A DNA stretch of 64,000 nucleotides from Chalara sp. BL73 (taxonomy: Eukaryota > Ascomycota > Leotiomycetes > Helotiales): the NCBI GenBank assembly GCA_918026815.1, contig CAKJVC010000168.1, forward strand, positions 62,001 to 126,000, in the 5' to 3' direction. Of the stretch, positions 11,004-22,564 are shown piece after piece. The translations under genes and the position numbers were made by a program. The notes beneath the pieces were generated by a model that saw nothing but the letters and a program-made list of their open reading frames with translations, had not been told where the DNA came from and made no database searches. How positions within the stretch are numbered: the stretch's first letter is position 1; the number at the start of each line of letters is the position of its first letter.

Positions 11004-12745
11004 TCAATCCTCGTCCATTGACTCCCATCCTTCTGCGCCTTTCGCATCTTCAGCCTCTGGTACTTCATCGTCGGAATCACTTTCGTCATTTTGCACGCCA
11101 ACTAACCGTTCCTTAATCTCACCCTCCGCTGGTGCAACTCTATCTGCAAATGCACGGCGAACTGCAGGATTCGTGCTGGTATCCTAAACAGCGCCTAAAG
11201 TTAGTATTATGCTTAAAACACTTCTAGAGTGTGATATTACTTACCCAAATCTGCACAACGCCTTTGCTACCGGCAACTGCAAGTCTGAAACCTACCTCCT
11301 CGTCCGGTGCAAATGATGTCGAGAAGATCTTTCCAACTTCCAGATTTCTTGAGACAACCATGGTAGGTCCCGAAGCCTGTAGATTCCATAGTTTGACTTG
11401 CTTGTCAGTAGATCCAGTAACCATAAACCCTGGAATCACGGGATTGATGTCAAATGAAGATACAGATTCGTCGTGTGCTTGTAACGTCCACACAGGCTTG
11501 GAGAACGCAGGATCTGAAGGTGCCTTCCGTATGTCGTGGTAATGGATGATACCATTCTCAGTCGATACGAAAAAGAAGTTTGGATCATGAGGATTCCACC
11601 GAACAGTTTCGACATCACTTTCCACTCCCCATCTTGGCACTTTTGCATCTGGTGCTCTCATATCCGCTGCTACTACCGTCCTATCATAACTTCCGCTCAA
11701 TAGTACAGTTGATTCCTTTGGATGCCACGCTATTGAGCAGACCTTGTCCTTGTGATGTGTATACGACTTGGCGCATTTCGTCGTGTTAAGATCCCATAAC
11801 TTTACAGTCTTGTCTGCAGAAGAGGAGGCGAGTAAGTTCCGGTGGTGTCGATTTGCCGCAAGAGATAGAACAGAATCAACATGATATTCTTCATTCGCCT
11901 TCTTCGACTTCTTATTCTTTTTCTTCTTTTTCTTCTCGCCGCTTGCATTAGGCTGTCCGCCTTGTCCAAGAATAGCATTGGGGTACATGCAATCAATGGT
12001 GTCTAGATCCCATATCTCGATATCTGGATCGAAAGTTCCAACAGCCGCAAAATTGGCTCTCGAGTCTTTCTCAACATTCGGCTTTCCTACAGGCAGATCT
12101 AACCATTCCACACATAAAGGTATTGCTGGTAGCATGATGTCGTGGTGTACGTAGAGATTATCGGCCTCGTCCTCATACACATATATTTCTAGATGAGCTA
12201 CTTCGTCTTCTATTTTGGCTGCTAGAACCATGTTGTCTGTGGCCAATATTTGAAGCTCTTCTCGATCCTCATCGTCCTCTTCGTTTTCCTGCATTGTGAT
12301 ATAAGGATCGTCCGCATTCGAGTCGTGGTAGGCAAGTGACTTGACGTTTCCAAACATTCCCATGCCCATTCCTTCTTCATTCTTGTCCTTCTCTACATCA
12401 TCGTCATAGTGTTCCAAGTCATACTCCTTAAGGTCATCGTCGATCTCACTATGCAAATATGTCAACACTTGTCACTCCCTGGTAAGAAGACTGCACGAAC
12501 CCATTGCTTTTTGAAAGTTTTACTGCAGTGTCATCATCTGAGCCATCATCTTCGACCATAGTTCCATCTCCATCGGGCTTTTTCTCCTCATTGCGAGCGT
12601 CTTCCAAATCTTCATTGGCGTCATCTAGTTGCAGTTTTGCTAGTTCTGCTATTCTCTGAAATTCCTCCTCGTCAAAGGTATATTTTGTAGGAAATGGGGC
12701 AGCAAACCCGCGTGGCACCCACGCTGTAGCAGTAATCATAGACAT
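11004..12745 (-). CDS. PWP1: Pwp1-like WD40 ribosome biogenesis protein
   Basis: Three exons (12745-12501, 12448-11245, 11183-11004) join in phase to 542 residues. Introns are 52 and 61 nt. Intron 2 has GTAAGT, a TACTAAC-like branch and TTTAG. The N-terminus (MSMITATAWVPRGFA), the acidic low-complexity region, the KEYDLEHYDDD segment with the GMFGNVKSL motif and about five WD repeats (for example SADKTVKLWDL, GSYDRTVVAADMR, GSTDKQVKLWNL) are those of Periodic tryptophan protein 1. A lysine-rich insert lies between the first and second repeats. In yeast, Pwp1 acts in 60S subunit assembly and 25S rRNA maturation in the nucleolus. The last exon encodes an acidic tail ending in SMDED. The gene is divergent from PRP16 with 204 bp between start codons. 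Confidence 0.92.
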
Positions 12746-12949
12746 GGTGCAATGTGATTATGTTTTTCAAAAGATGAGAATACTGTAGAGCATTTATTTC
12801 TTGGTGGGGTTTTCACATCACTACAACTTTTTTATGGGTCTATTCGATTATTTTGGCAGGCGGTGTACAAGACACGGCAGTATTTTCCTAAGCTTTGCCT
12901 GTCACTTTTTCAAACGCGCCTCAATTTTTAGCAGTGCTATTTGACAACA
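12746..12949. promoter_or_regulatory. shared divergent promoter PWP1/PRP16
   Basis: Only 204 bp separate the start codons of the minus-strand Pwp1-like gene and the plus-strand Prp16 gene, so both promoters and leaders must fit here. It contains T-rich and A-rich patches but no TATA box I would defend. Confidence 0.6.
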
Positions 12950-15900
12950 ATGGCCAGAGACGACCGCGAGGCGAGTCCAAAAAGACGCAAACTTGACTTA
13001 GGCCATCTCCGGCCCGACGATGACGGATTTACTCTGCCTAGCAAACTAGTAGCAAGGTATAATGGCAACGTTTTCCGACCTCAAAGCCGTGTCAAGCACG
13101 ATTCGAGAGCATCAACTCCACGCTCTCAGTCACGAGTCGCATCTACGCCTCGAGCAACACCGAATCAAGAAGAATTCGATGGTCCGGAAGTACAAGTGAA
13201 TATAGAGGATTCGAATGCTCTTGACAGAGACTGGTACGGAGGTGATGAGTTCGGTGCTCACACCTTTGGCGATGACTCGCATAATCCTTTCGCCAATTAT
13301 GACGACTCGTGGGCTGAGCAGCAGCATGAAGCTGCTATGATTAAGAAAAAGATTGGAAAACGGATAAGCGCACACGCAACACAGAAGCAGAAGGATGTGG
13401 ATGCATGGGAAACAAACCGAATGCTCACTTCCGGGGTGGCCCAACGTCGAGACCATGGTGATGATTTCGAGGATGACGAGGAAGCGACCAGGGTTCACTT
13501 ACTTGTGCATGATATCAGGCCGCCATTTTTAGATGGGCGTGTCATATTCTCAAAACAGCTGGAGCCTGTGCCAGCTGTGCGGGACAACCAGAGTGATATG
13601 GCAGTATTTAGCAGAAAGGGTAGCAAAATAGTCAAGGAAAAGCGCCAGGAGAAGGAGAGAAAGAAACAAGCTCAAGATGCAACTAACATGGCCGGGACGG
13701 CTCTGGGTAATCTGATGGGGATCAAAGAAAATGAAGGTGATAGTGCCGTGGCTATGCCTGGCGAGGAAAATGAGGGTGGCAGCAAATTTGCTAAACACAT
13801 GAAGAAGAATGACGGTGCAAGCAATTTTAGTCAGAGTAAGTCTCTGAAAGAGCAGAGGGAGTACTTACCGGCATTTGCTGTTCGAGAAGACCTACTGAAA
13901 GTCATCCGAGAAAATCAAGTGACGATTGTGGTGGGAGAAACTGGCTCCGGGAAAACAACCCAGTTGACCCAATTTCTATATGAAGCTGGGTATGGAAATC
14001 AGGGGATGATTGTGTGTACCCAGCCTCGAAGAGTGGCGGCAATGAGCGTAGCCAAGCGTGTTGCAGAAGAAATGGAATGCCAACTTGGGAGTACTGTTGG
14101 ATATACGATTAGATTCGAGGATTGCACAAGCAAGGAGACTGTGATCAAATATATGACAGATGGTATTTTACTACGAGAGTCTCTCACCGAACCCGATCTC
14201 GACCGATACTCTTGTATCATCATGGATGAAGCTCACGAGCGTTCACTTAACACTGATGTGCTTATGGGATTGGCAAAGATGATGCTTTCGAGGCGCAGTG
14301 ATCTCAAGCTGATTGTCACCTCAGCTACCATGAATTCCAAGCGATTTTCCGACTTCTATGGTGGAGCACCAGAATTTTTCATCCCAGGAAGGACTTTCCC
14401 AGTTGATGTCATGTTCCATCGGTCGCCTGTCGAAGATTACGTTGATCAGGCTGTCCAACAAGTTTTAGCAATTCACGTCTCCATGGGTGCTGGTGACATT
14501 CTAGTTTTCATGACCGGGCAAGAGGATATTGAGGTCACATGTGAATTGATCAAGGAACGTCTCGCTGCTCTAAATGACCCTCCCAAACTGAGTGTCTTAC
14601 CTATCTACAGTCAAATGCCTGCAGATTTGCAAGCAAAGATCTTCGACAAGGCGGCTCCCGGTGTTCGAAAGGTCGTCGTGGCAACAAACATCGCCGAAAC
14701 CAGTTTGACCATCGACGGAATTATGTATGTGGTGGATGCAGGTTATTCGAAGCTGAAGGTATATAACCCTAGAATGGGAATGGATACATTACAAATTACA
14801 CCAATTTCTCAAGCAAATGCCTCTCAGAGAGCTGGACGTGCTGGACGAACTGGTCCTGGGAAGGCGTTCCATCTCTTCACCGAACAAGCATTCAAAGACG
14901 AGATGTATATACAAACGATCCCGGAAATCCAGCGAACGAACCTTTCCGGAACCATATTACTCCTGAAATCATTACATGTCCGAGACTTGATGGATTTCCC
15001 TTTTATGGATCCTCCGCCCCAAGAAGCCATGTCAACGTCGCTTTTTGACCTTTGGGCGCTAGGTGCACTGGATAACATCGGTGAATTGACTGATATCGGA
15101 GAGAAGATGGTCGCATTCCCAATGGAACCTTCTCTGGGTAAGCTCCTGATTATGTCCGAAGAATATGGCTGTAGCGAAGAGATGATGACCATCGTTTCAA
15201 TGCTCTCTGTCCCCAACGTATTCTACAGGCCAAAAGAACGACAGGAAGAATCCGACGCAGCACGAGAGAAATTTTTCGTACCTGAATCGGATCATTTGAC
15301 GTTTCTTCACGTTTATACGCAATGGAAGTCAAATGGCTACTCCGATGCTTGGTGCACACGCCACTTTCTGCACCCCAAAGCCCTGCGCAAGGCCAAAGAA
15401 GTTCGAGAACAAATATTGGATATCATGCAAACACGTAAAATGGCCATCATCAGCTGTGGTACTGATTGGGATGTCATCCGAAAATGCATCTGCTCTGGAT
15501 ACTACCACCAAGCTGCCAAAGTCAAAGGCATTGGAGAGTATGTCAATTTGAGAACAAGTGTCACGGTACAGCTCCATCCAACCAGTGCTCTGTACGGACT
15601 CGGGTATCTTCCAGACTATGTTGTTTATCATGAATTGATTCTCACATCCAAGGAATACATGTCGACCGTCACATCTGTTGACCCTAAATGGCTCGCTGAG
15701 CTTGGAGGAGTCTTCTATTCGGTCAAAGAAAAGGGCTACTCGGCAAGAGAAAAACGTGTAATTGAAACAGAATATAACAAAAAGATGGAGATTGAAGCGA
15801 AGATGGCAGAGGACAAGCTACGGGAGGAGAAAAGAATTGAGGAAGAGGCTGCAAAATTGGCGAAGAAACCAACTATATCTGTCGTGAAAAAGCCTGTGGC

Positions 15901-15955
15901 GCATAGTGCTGTCAAGCGTGCTGTGGTGAAAAGACCACGAGGCCGTGGATTTTGA
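12950..15955 (+). CDS. PRP16: DEAH-box pre-mRNA splicing ATPase Prp16
   Basis: An intronless frame of 1,001 residues. I start it at the ATG at 12950, because the open frame upstream of it opens only with TTG. The N-terminal 300 residues are charged and disordered. The helicase core follows the family marker [11 protein letters not shown]: Walker [10 protein letters not shown] at about 329-337, DEAH at about 426-429, SAT at about 458-460 and QRAGRAGR at about 626-633. The HA2/OB-fold region follows, and the C-terminus is basic (KRPRGRGF). The core and the C-terminal segment around [13 protein letters not shown] fit Prp16/DHX38 rather than Prp2, Prp22 or Prp43. Prp16 remodels the spliceosome between the two transesterification steps. 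All catalytic motifs are intact. Confidence 0.93.
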   Translation: MARDDREASPKRRKLDLGHLRPDDDGFTLPSKLVARYNGNVFRPQSRVKHDSRASTPRSQSRVASTPRATPNQEEFDGPEVQVNIEDSNALDRDWYGGDEFGAHTFGDDSHNPFANYDDSWAEQQHEAAMIKKKIGKRISAHATQKQKDVDAWETNRMLTSGVAQRRDHGDDFEDDEEATRVHLLVHDIRPPFLDGRVIFSKQLEPVPAVRDNQSDMAVFSRKGSKIVKEKRQEKERKKQAQDATNMAGTALGNLMGIKENEGDSAVAMPGEENEGGSKFAKHMKKNDGASNFSQSKSLKEQREYLPAFAVREDLLKVIRENQVTIVVGETGSGKTTQLTQFLYEAGYGNQGMIVCTQPRRVAAMSVAKRVAEEMECQLGSTVGYTIRFEDCTSKETVIKYMTDGILLRESLTEPDLDRYSCIIMDEAHERSLNTDVLMGLAKMMLSRRSDLKLIVTSATMNSKRFSDFYGGAPEFFIPGRTFPVDVMFHRSPVEDYVDQAVQQVLAIHVSMGAGDILVFMTGQEDIEVTCELIKERLAALNDPPKLSVLPIYSQMPADLQAKIFDKAAPGVRKVVVATNIAETSLTIDGIMYVVDAGYSKLKVYNPRMGMDTLQITPISQANASQRAGRAGRTGPGKAFHLFTEQAFKDEMYIQTIPEIQRTNLSGTILLLKSLHVRDLMDFPFMDPPPQEAMSTSLFDLWALGALDNIGELTDIGEKMVAFPMEPSLGKLLIMSEEYGCSEEMMTIVSMLSVPNVFYRPKERQEESDAAREKFFVPESDHLTFLHVYTQWKSNGYSDAWCTRHFLHPKALRKAKEVREQILDIMQTRKMAIISCGTDWDVIRKCICSGYYHQAAKVKGIGEYVNLRTSVTVQLHPTSALYGLGYLPDYVVYHELILTSKEYMSTVTSVDPKWLAELGGVFYSVKEKGYSAREKRVIETEYNKKMEIEAKMAEDKLREEKRIEEEAAKLAKKPTISVVKKPVAHSAVKRAVVKRPRGRGF

Positions 15956-16036
15956 GCAATCTATACCTATGTAGCAATGACAAGAGATACCCAGAGTGAT
16001 TTGGTGTTTGTTCGTCTCTCTTGGCTTTAGGCGCTA

Positions 16037-17860
16037 TTATCTGTCAAAATACAGTATGATTACCTCCTGATGAGTATTCTCCCCAATGAGCCATCGCTCG
16101 TCGCCAAAAATCTTACCATGCGCAAGCAACTGGGGCCACAGGTCGTCATTGAGGGATACCTCATACCCTGGCGCTGTTGTGTGAACCTTAGGTCTGAAGC
16201 GGATGGAGATCGACTCGAGCATGAAACAATGTCGAGCACTAAAGGTGACGCCGGCTTCGGCATCTACAGCTTCTGTGACTGTAAGATATGGAAACTCCTA
16301 CTTCGGTTAACAAAAATACTGCTCCATGAAATTCTAGCTTGCCTCATGTCTCCAGCAAGGAGCTTTCCGCGGCTCTACAATCCAGAAGTCAGTAGATTTT
16401 CACGTTAAGGCGGCGCGTTCATGATATAATACCTCTTTTGCCTCTGGCTCGCTCACAGAAGGAGAGGCTCACATCTCCATCAGCACCGCACTCATCTTGC
16501 CACATTGGCCCGCTTGCAAAAGGAATCCCCGTGGATTTGACCTTGTGCAATCGAGGTAGATTATCTGAAGCCTGATTACCTACCAGCCATCTGTGGTCTT
16601 CCTCAATGAAGTAAAGATGATTCTCATCTAGCTCGATGCCATTAAGCTTTGGCGCAGATCTCTGTCTTATATCATAGAAAGTCAAGTCATCAAAGGAGAA
16701 ATGCCTGATGACTTTAGGGCCAGTTCCATCATCCGGCTTATATTCACCAGTAGGGTCTCTGGATGGAAGATATGATGACGCTGCTGAAATGTCCCACACT
16801 TTGAGAGACTCAATTGGGTCATCTTCTCCCCAGGCACTTCGGTTTGGCTGCCAAAAATATATTGCATAATGGGTAGCATTATGAGTGCTATAAAAGCGAT
16901 CTTTTGAGTTCAACGGAATTCCTAGAAAATGTATCTTCCACTCGTTCCTGATCTTGTCAACTAAATCTCCATCCTTCCGTCCTGAGACTTACATACCTCA
17001 GAATAAGCGTCCAATTTCCACTTTCTGTGTCCTTGACCATGTCATATGCTGTTGCGAAATGTCTGTGCACATTCTCCGTCTCATTCAAGCGATGATACGA
17101 ATCATCTTCACTCCATTCTACAATGAGAACGCCGTTTTTCAATCTCATTCTCCTCACTATCTTATTACCAGTTTCAAGATCAATGTTGCGTACTTTGCTT
17201 GAGTCGAGATCGTAAAGTGCATAAGATTTAGAGGCAGCCGAAGGAAATACTAGGATTCCATTGTCATACGTCCACAGCGGATCCTCGTAGTGAAAAGGTG
17301 CACTTTTCTCCTCAAATCTTAAGTGCTTTTCCCAGGTTCCTACTGGGTCTATGATACTCAATATGTCAGCGAGTTTTTATATGTCGATGAAGTTAGGTAG
17401 AAGGAAAGCTCCAGAAGTTCCTATGCACGCTAAGATATGAAACAAGCAATGGGATTGCTCTATAACAGAATATTAGAGATTTCGTGGGACAGGGCATGAG
17501 CAGCAACTGAGATATTGCTGAAGCCGAAAATTTCTCACAATGTCTTGCCCATTTTGGAAGAATGAAAGACTTCGCCAATGGAAGTTTTTCAATGCTTCTT
17601 GGTTCTCCTACTCTTAGATGATGGTATCTTGCAACCACTTTGGCGAACCTATCAGCCCAATTAATATCCTCACCAGGCTGCCAGTTCCGAAGTTCTCGGG
17701 CCATCGGAAAGTGCTCTTGGAGTGCATGTCGATTCAGATCTGAATCAGTGAAGACTTGGAAGAAGTTCTTGGACACGAGACGACATCTGATGAGGTCAGA
17801 TGGTGACAAATATTCAAATATAAGAAGAAAGATATCGGTGGGAATCTTTGTGATACTCAT
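16037..17860 (-). CDS. F-box protein, fungal family
   Basis: Five exons (17860-17539, 17348-16997, 16947-16433, 16374-16343, 16297-16037) join in phase to 493 residues. An F-box occupies about residues 4-45 (IPTDIFLLIFEYLS, then RCRLVSKNF), the Skp1-binding module of SCF ubiquitin ligases. The rest is a beta-rich substrate-binding-like region with repeated W/F motifs (LWTYDNGILVFPS, YFWQPNR, LTFYDIRQR), and the tail contains LYFIEEDHRWLVG. Intron 1 is long (190 nt). Intron 4 (16342-16298) uses a GC donor (GAG|GCAAGC) and removes three in-frame stop codons. Downstream of PRP16 and convergent with it, with 81 bp between stops. Substrate unknown. Confidence 0.8.
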
Positions 17861-18271
17861 AGTAACATGATTGATAAAGTGATAGATGCCAGCACCCCAT
17901 CTTCAGTGACAAAGCTTTGGAGAAAGACTACCAATCCTACATCAGATCATATGACTAATCGCTTAATAAGCGGCATAGTGGAGAGTTATGGTGATATTAA
18001 AGCATTGTTTGTTAGCTACAATAGGAAGATTATGGAAACTTCTAACCACCAAAAGATTTTCTGCATTTTCATATATAGAGACTGGACCTAAGGTATGCTC
18101 CTATTTCGGTGCTCAGATCCGGCATGCCCCATCCTTGACACCCACTTATTACTTATAATCCCGAACCCCGCAAATAACCGAGCCTGAGCTCGGCCCCATC
18201 AACGTATGTAAATAAAGGTGTTGCAGCTTAGAGCCTTTTTGTCCTTACAAAACAAAGATACCACCCCCAAT
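17861..18271. promoter_or_regulatory. divergent intergenic region, F-box gene / MMSDH gene
   Basis: About 410 bp between two divergent start codons; it must hold both promoters. No gene seen. Short open frames here lack supporting features. Confidence 0.5.
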
Positions 18272-20151
18272 ATGCGTCGAGTCCTTACAAGAGCAGTGCC
18301 TACTGCTGCTACGCATGCACCACGGTCAGCTCTAAGGTTTAGATTATCTGCCGCCAACCCAAACTCACAGATCACTGCTCGAAGTCTACATGTTACACCG
18401 CAACAACTTCAAGCAGCCGTTGGCCTGGCATACAAAACGGATAACTACCCTACGACCCACGAAAAGATTGCAGAGGTTCAAGACACCCCGTATTTCATAG
18501 ACAACAAGTTTCTCAAATCAGAAACCACACAATTCATCGATCTAACCGACCCCGCTACTGGCAATCTTGTTACAAGGGTACCACAAAGCACAGATGCGGA
18601 GCTTCAGGCTGCGGTTGAGAGTGCGCGGAAGGCATTCCCAGCATGGAAGGCCACAAGTATTATGGCGAGGCAACAGATCATGTTCAAGTTTACACAACTA
18701 GTCCGTGACAATTGGGACAGACTAGCTGCAAGCATCACGCTGGAGCAGGGCAAGACCTTTGCTGGTTTGTGGATAGAATATTTCTATGAAGAGCATATGC
18801 TAATATCTGCCTAGATGCAAAGGGTGATGTCCTCCGTGGTTTGCAGGTTGCTGAAGGTGCATGCAACATTCCCCAACAAATGGTGGGAGAGGTCTTGGAA
18901 GTTGCAAAGGATATGGAAACCAGAAGTTATAGAGAGCCATTAGGAATCGTTGCGGCCATTTGCCCTTTCAGTAAGATGACACCATTTACCTACCTAGTAA
19001 TCTAGCTAATTGGTATCTCAAGACTTCCCGGCTATGATTCCTCTTTGGTCAATTCCAATCGCAACAGCCACTGGAAATTGCCTTATACTTAAGCCATCAG
19101 AACGGGATCCTGGAGCAGCAATGATTTTAGCTGAGTTAGCTGAAAAGGCTGGATTTCCACCAGGAGTTCTGAACGTTGTTCATGGTGCTGCGAAGACGGT
19201 TGACTTCATTATTGATGCTCCAGAAATCAAGGCTATCAGTTTTGTGGGAAGCAACCGCGCAGGAGAGTACATATTCACCAGAGGTTCCGCAAATGGCAAG
19301 CGGGTGCAGGCTAATTTAGGAGCTAAAAACCACGCTGCTATTCTCCCAGATGCCAATAGACAGCATTTTGTCAACTCAATTGTAGGTGCCGCTTTTGGTG
19401 CTGCTGGTCAGCGATGCATGGCTCTAAGCACTTTGGTAATGGTTGGCGAGACCAAAGAATGGCTCAATGAAGTTGCAGAAAGCACAAAATCACTAAAGGT
19501 CAACGGAGGTTTCGAGCCAGGAACGGACCTTGGGCCGGTTATCTCGAAGCAAAGCAAGGAGAGAATCGAAAGCCTCATTGCTAGCGCCGAGGAGGAAGGC
19601 GCCACAATTCTTTTGGACGGTCGTGGCTATAAGCCAGACAAGTATCCTAATGGAAACTGGGTTGGTCCAACCATCATCACAAATGTGAAGCCGCATATGA
19701 AGTGTTATAAAGAAGAAATCTTTGGTCCAGTACTAGTCTGCTTGAATGTCGACACCCTCGACGAAGCCATCGACCTTATCAATGCCAATGAGTACGGAAA
19801 CGGAACAGCAATATTCACAAAGTCCGGTGCCACAGCAAGTACCTTCCAGAAGAACATTGAGGCTGGCCAAGTTGGTATCAACGTGCCCATTCGTAAGTCT
19901 TCCTTTCTTGCTCTGGCGCTTTCCCCATCACGCTTCGCCAACAGGCTAACTGTGTGATTTCTCCAGCGGTCCCTCTCCCGATGTTCTCTTTCACAGGTAA
20001 CAAGAAGAGTATTGCAGGCGGCGGAGCGAGCTACTTCTATGGCAAGCCGGGGTTGCAATTTTATACCCAACTGAAGACGGTCACGAGTTTCTGGAGCAGC
20101 GGGGACGCCATTTCAAAGGCCGCGGATGTTTCCATGCCTACTCACTCATAA
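18272..20151 (+). CDS. methylmalonate-semialdehyde dehydrogenase, mitochondrial
   Basis: Four exons (18272-18764, 18815-18970, 19023-19892, 19967-20151) join in phase to 567 residues. I start at ATG 18272 because upstream frame extension begins with GTG. The first 45 or so residues are Arg/Ser/Ala-rich without acids, typical of a mitochondrial presequence. The aldehyde dehydrogenase fold follows, with [13 protein letters not shown] spanning the exon 2-3 junction, the LGAKNH motif and the catalytic Cys at about 348 in GQRCMALS. Asn replaces the usual general-base Glu in LGAKNH, which is diagnostic of the CoA-acylating ALDH6 family. The expected reaction converts methylmalonate or malonate semialdehyde, with CoA and NAD, to propionyl- or acetyl-CoA in valine, thymine and uracil breakdown. 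Introns are 50, 52 and 74 nt. Confidence 0.93.
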
Positions 20152-20539
20152 GGGCCGAGGCATATTAAAAAAGTCAATGTACATAATACGAAGCAATCAA
20201 TGTCTTTGCATCTGCTTCTTACTTCCCCCACTCTTTTGTCACTCTCTTATTCTTCCGAACTAATCGTTTATGCTGATGGAAGATTATTTCTTGTCCTTCG
20301 TAAGTCTGGCCGATTACTGCAAGGTAGTAGGTCGATGTGCGAGGCCTGAATATCGAGACTGGGTAGGTCCATAGCCCCTTGAGGGATTTTGCCTTTTCAA
20401 CGTGACGGGTCATGCCCAGCATAGATGGACGCTCTACAGATCCTGTGTCTTATCTTTTTTACGAAAATTGCTAGCTAGGCTTGATGAATGTATGCCATTC
20501 CCTCCACGCCGCCACCCAGATAAGTCATCGCCACGCCGC
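20152..20539. other. convergent 3' intergenic region
   Basis: Lies between the stop codons of the dehydrogenase and the S9 peptidase, so it holds two 3' ends. No gene seen. Base composition switches from AT-rich to strongly GC-rich near its right edge. Confidence 0.5.
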
Positions 20540-22564
20540 TCACCCCAAATGCAAATCGACAAACCTCCTCAGCCTCCTCAGCATGTCCAGCCGGTGCAGC
20601 CTCTCCTTGATAGGATGCCCCTCCCGCGGGTAAATCGCCATCTCGACCGGGACGCCCCAGCGCAAACACCCCCTGTGAAACGCCAGCGCCTGCGTCACAG
20701 GCACCCGGACATCCTCCTTCCCGTGCAGGATCAGCACGGGGATCCTACGCTGCTCTTCCTCATCGGCAAGGTGCCAGATCGGATACCCACGGCGGTCCTG
20801 CGTGTCGCACGCGCCCTTCTCCCACGGCGCCTTGCCCGCGAGCTCGGCCTCGAAGGAAGGGAGGTCGGATGTCAGGCTCATGAGGTCCCAGTCAGTGACG
20901 CCCGCTCCGCAGACGGCGGCGCGGAAGGGGAAGCGCGAGGCTCGCGTGCTGGCCAGGTACGAGAGGAACCCGCCCTGCGACCAGCCGCCTATGACGACGC
21001 GCTGGGCGTCGATGAGCCCCCGCTCGATCCCGGCCGTCACGAGCGTCACGATGTCGTCGTAGTCCAGCGTGCCCATCCCTCCCGCCGCCGCGCTGGCGAA
21101 CCTGTCCCCGCGGCCCATGCCGCCCCGGTAGTTCGGCGAGAGCACCGCGTACCCTGCTGATAGGAGCCAGGGCGCCCAGTTGTAGGCCGAGGAGCCAAAC
21201 GCGTTGACTGCGCGGTAGTACGGCCCGCCGTGGACGTCGACGAAGGTCGGCCAGGGCTTGGACCGATCGTGGCTGCCGCTGTTGTGCCGCGACGGGACGG
21301 TGAAGATGCTGTCTAGCTTCGTACCGTCTTCCGCCTCGGCGTAGAAGGCTTGCGGGCTGAGTTCTGGGTCTGCGAGCGCTCGGTTGTGCTGCGATAGCGG
21401 GCAGGGACGGCCCTCGGTGTAGGAATAGACTTGTGGCGGCTCGCCGATGGTGCTGCGCGTGAACACCAGGAGCACGTCCTCGCCGCCGTCCTCGTCGTCG
21501 CGAAGCGCGATATCCCAGGACTCAAGCGTGTGGTCGTTGTCATAGATGGTTTTTTGGGTGGAGAGCTTGTGGATCTGGTCGATGAGCCCGCTCATAATTT
21601 GTACGTAAACCGTATCTCCCGCCACGCGGAATCGGGAAACATCGTTTTCTTCTCCGTAGGCGTATCGTGTCCACGTGTGCTCTCCCCCTCCGAGGCGAAT
21701 CTTGTATATCGTCCTCGACGTATTAGATTTTGATGGCCGCGCTCCGCCGACGAAGAAAAGATCTTTCTTATGCCAGAGAAGCTCATCAGCTAGCCCAGGG
21801 AAATCGCAAACAGGCGATGACTTTCCTGTAAGCAAAGAAACCGTAACGAAGCTCGTGCCGTCCGCCGAAGCGTTCAGCTCTGGGAGCGCTTGCGTAATGA
21901 ACGCTATCTCGCTTGAGCCGGCCTTCCACGAAATGTCATTCACGTGCGCATCCCCCTTAAAGAGCACCGAGACCTCTCGCGTCGCCACCTGCACCAGCCG
22001 CAAGCGGTTGAAATCCCAATGCTCCCCATAGACCACGACATCATCCCGCTCCTCCTCCTTCCTCTTCTGCTCCTCTGAAAGCTCATCCGCACTCGTGAAT
22101 GCGATGCATTTCCCGTTTGGGCTCCACTGGAACCGCGCGATGCCCTTCTTGTTCTTGGCGGGGGTAATGGGATATGCCTCACCGCCAGAAACGGAGAGCA
22201 GGTAGAGCGCCGACGTCTCACCTGCCTCACCGCGGTCCGAGACGAAAGCGATAGTTTGCCCGTCTGGTGACCACTGCGGCTGCGTGTCTTTGAACAGTCC
22301 CGAGGTGAGCTGTCGTGCTGAGAATTTCTTTCCCACATCCGCGATCCATATGGCGGAGACCTCGTGCTTGTCCTTTTTTGACGCAGGCGCAACGGTGTAG
22401 ATTACCTGTTTCCCCGAAGGGGAGAGACGGACGTTGTTTGGGATGGAGAGGTCGACAAGGTCTTCTGCTGTTAGCTTTTTCTTGTCTTCGGTGGACATGG
22501 TTCTGGTAGGAATTTGTTTTTGCGATGGGTTTGTACGTGCTGTGGTGTCTTTGGTGTGGTTCAT
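20540..22564 (-). CDS. S9 family serine peptidase (acylaminoacyl-peptidase/dipeptidyl-peptidase type)
   Basis: A single intronless frame of 674 residues. The first ATG is at 22564; an alternative start, MSTEDKKKLTAEDL at 22498, matches the usual beginning of this family better. Residues about 30-400 form a WD-like beta-propeller with TolB-like blades (PQWSPDGQTIAFVSDRG, FQWSPNGKCIAFTS). The C-terminal alpha/beta hydrolase carries the triad Ser529 (GGWSQGG), Asp618 (HGKEDVRVP) and His650 (REGHP), numbered from 22564. These enzymes remove blocked or X-Pro N-terminal units from short peptides, usually in the cytosol; no signal peptide is visible. The gene is markedly GC-rich, especially in third codon positions, compared with all its neighbours, and has no intron. 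Confidence 0.88.
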   Translation of the reverse strand: MNHTKDTTARTNPSQKQIPTRTMSTEDKKKLTAEDLVDLSIPNNVRLSPSGKQVIYTVAPASKKDKHEVSAIWIADVGKKFSARQLTSGLFKDTQPQWSPDGQTIAFVSDRGEAGETSALYLLSVSGGEAYPITPAKNKKGIARFQWSPNGKCIAFTSADELSEEQKRKEEERDDVVVYGEHWDFNRLRLVQVATREVSVLFKGDAHVNDISWKAGSSEIAFITQALPELNASADGTSFVTVSLLTGKSSPVCDFPGLADELLWHKKDLFFVGGARPSKSNTSRTIYKIRLGGGEHTWTRYAYGEENDVSRFRVAGDTVYVQIMSGLIDQIHKLSTQKTIYDNDHTLESWDIALRDDEDGGEDVLLVFTRSTIGEPPQVYSYTEGRPCPLSQHNRALADPELSPQAFYAEAEDGTKLDSIFTVPSRHNSGSHDRSKPWPTFVDVHGGPYYRAVNAFGSSAYNWAPWLLSAGYAVLSPNYRGGMGRGDRFASAAAGGMGTLDYDDIVTLVTAGIERGLIDAQRVVIGGWSQGGFLSYLASTRASRFPFRAAVCGAGVTDWDLMSLTSDLPSFEAELAGKAPWEKGACDTQDRRGYPIWHLADEEEQRRIPVLILHGKEDVRVPVTQALAFHRGCLRWGVPVEMAIYPREGHPIKERLHRLDMLRRLRRFVDLHLG

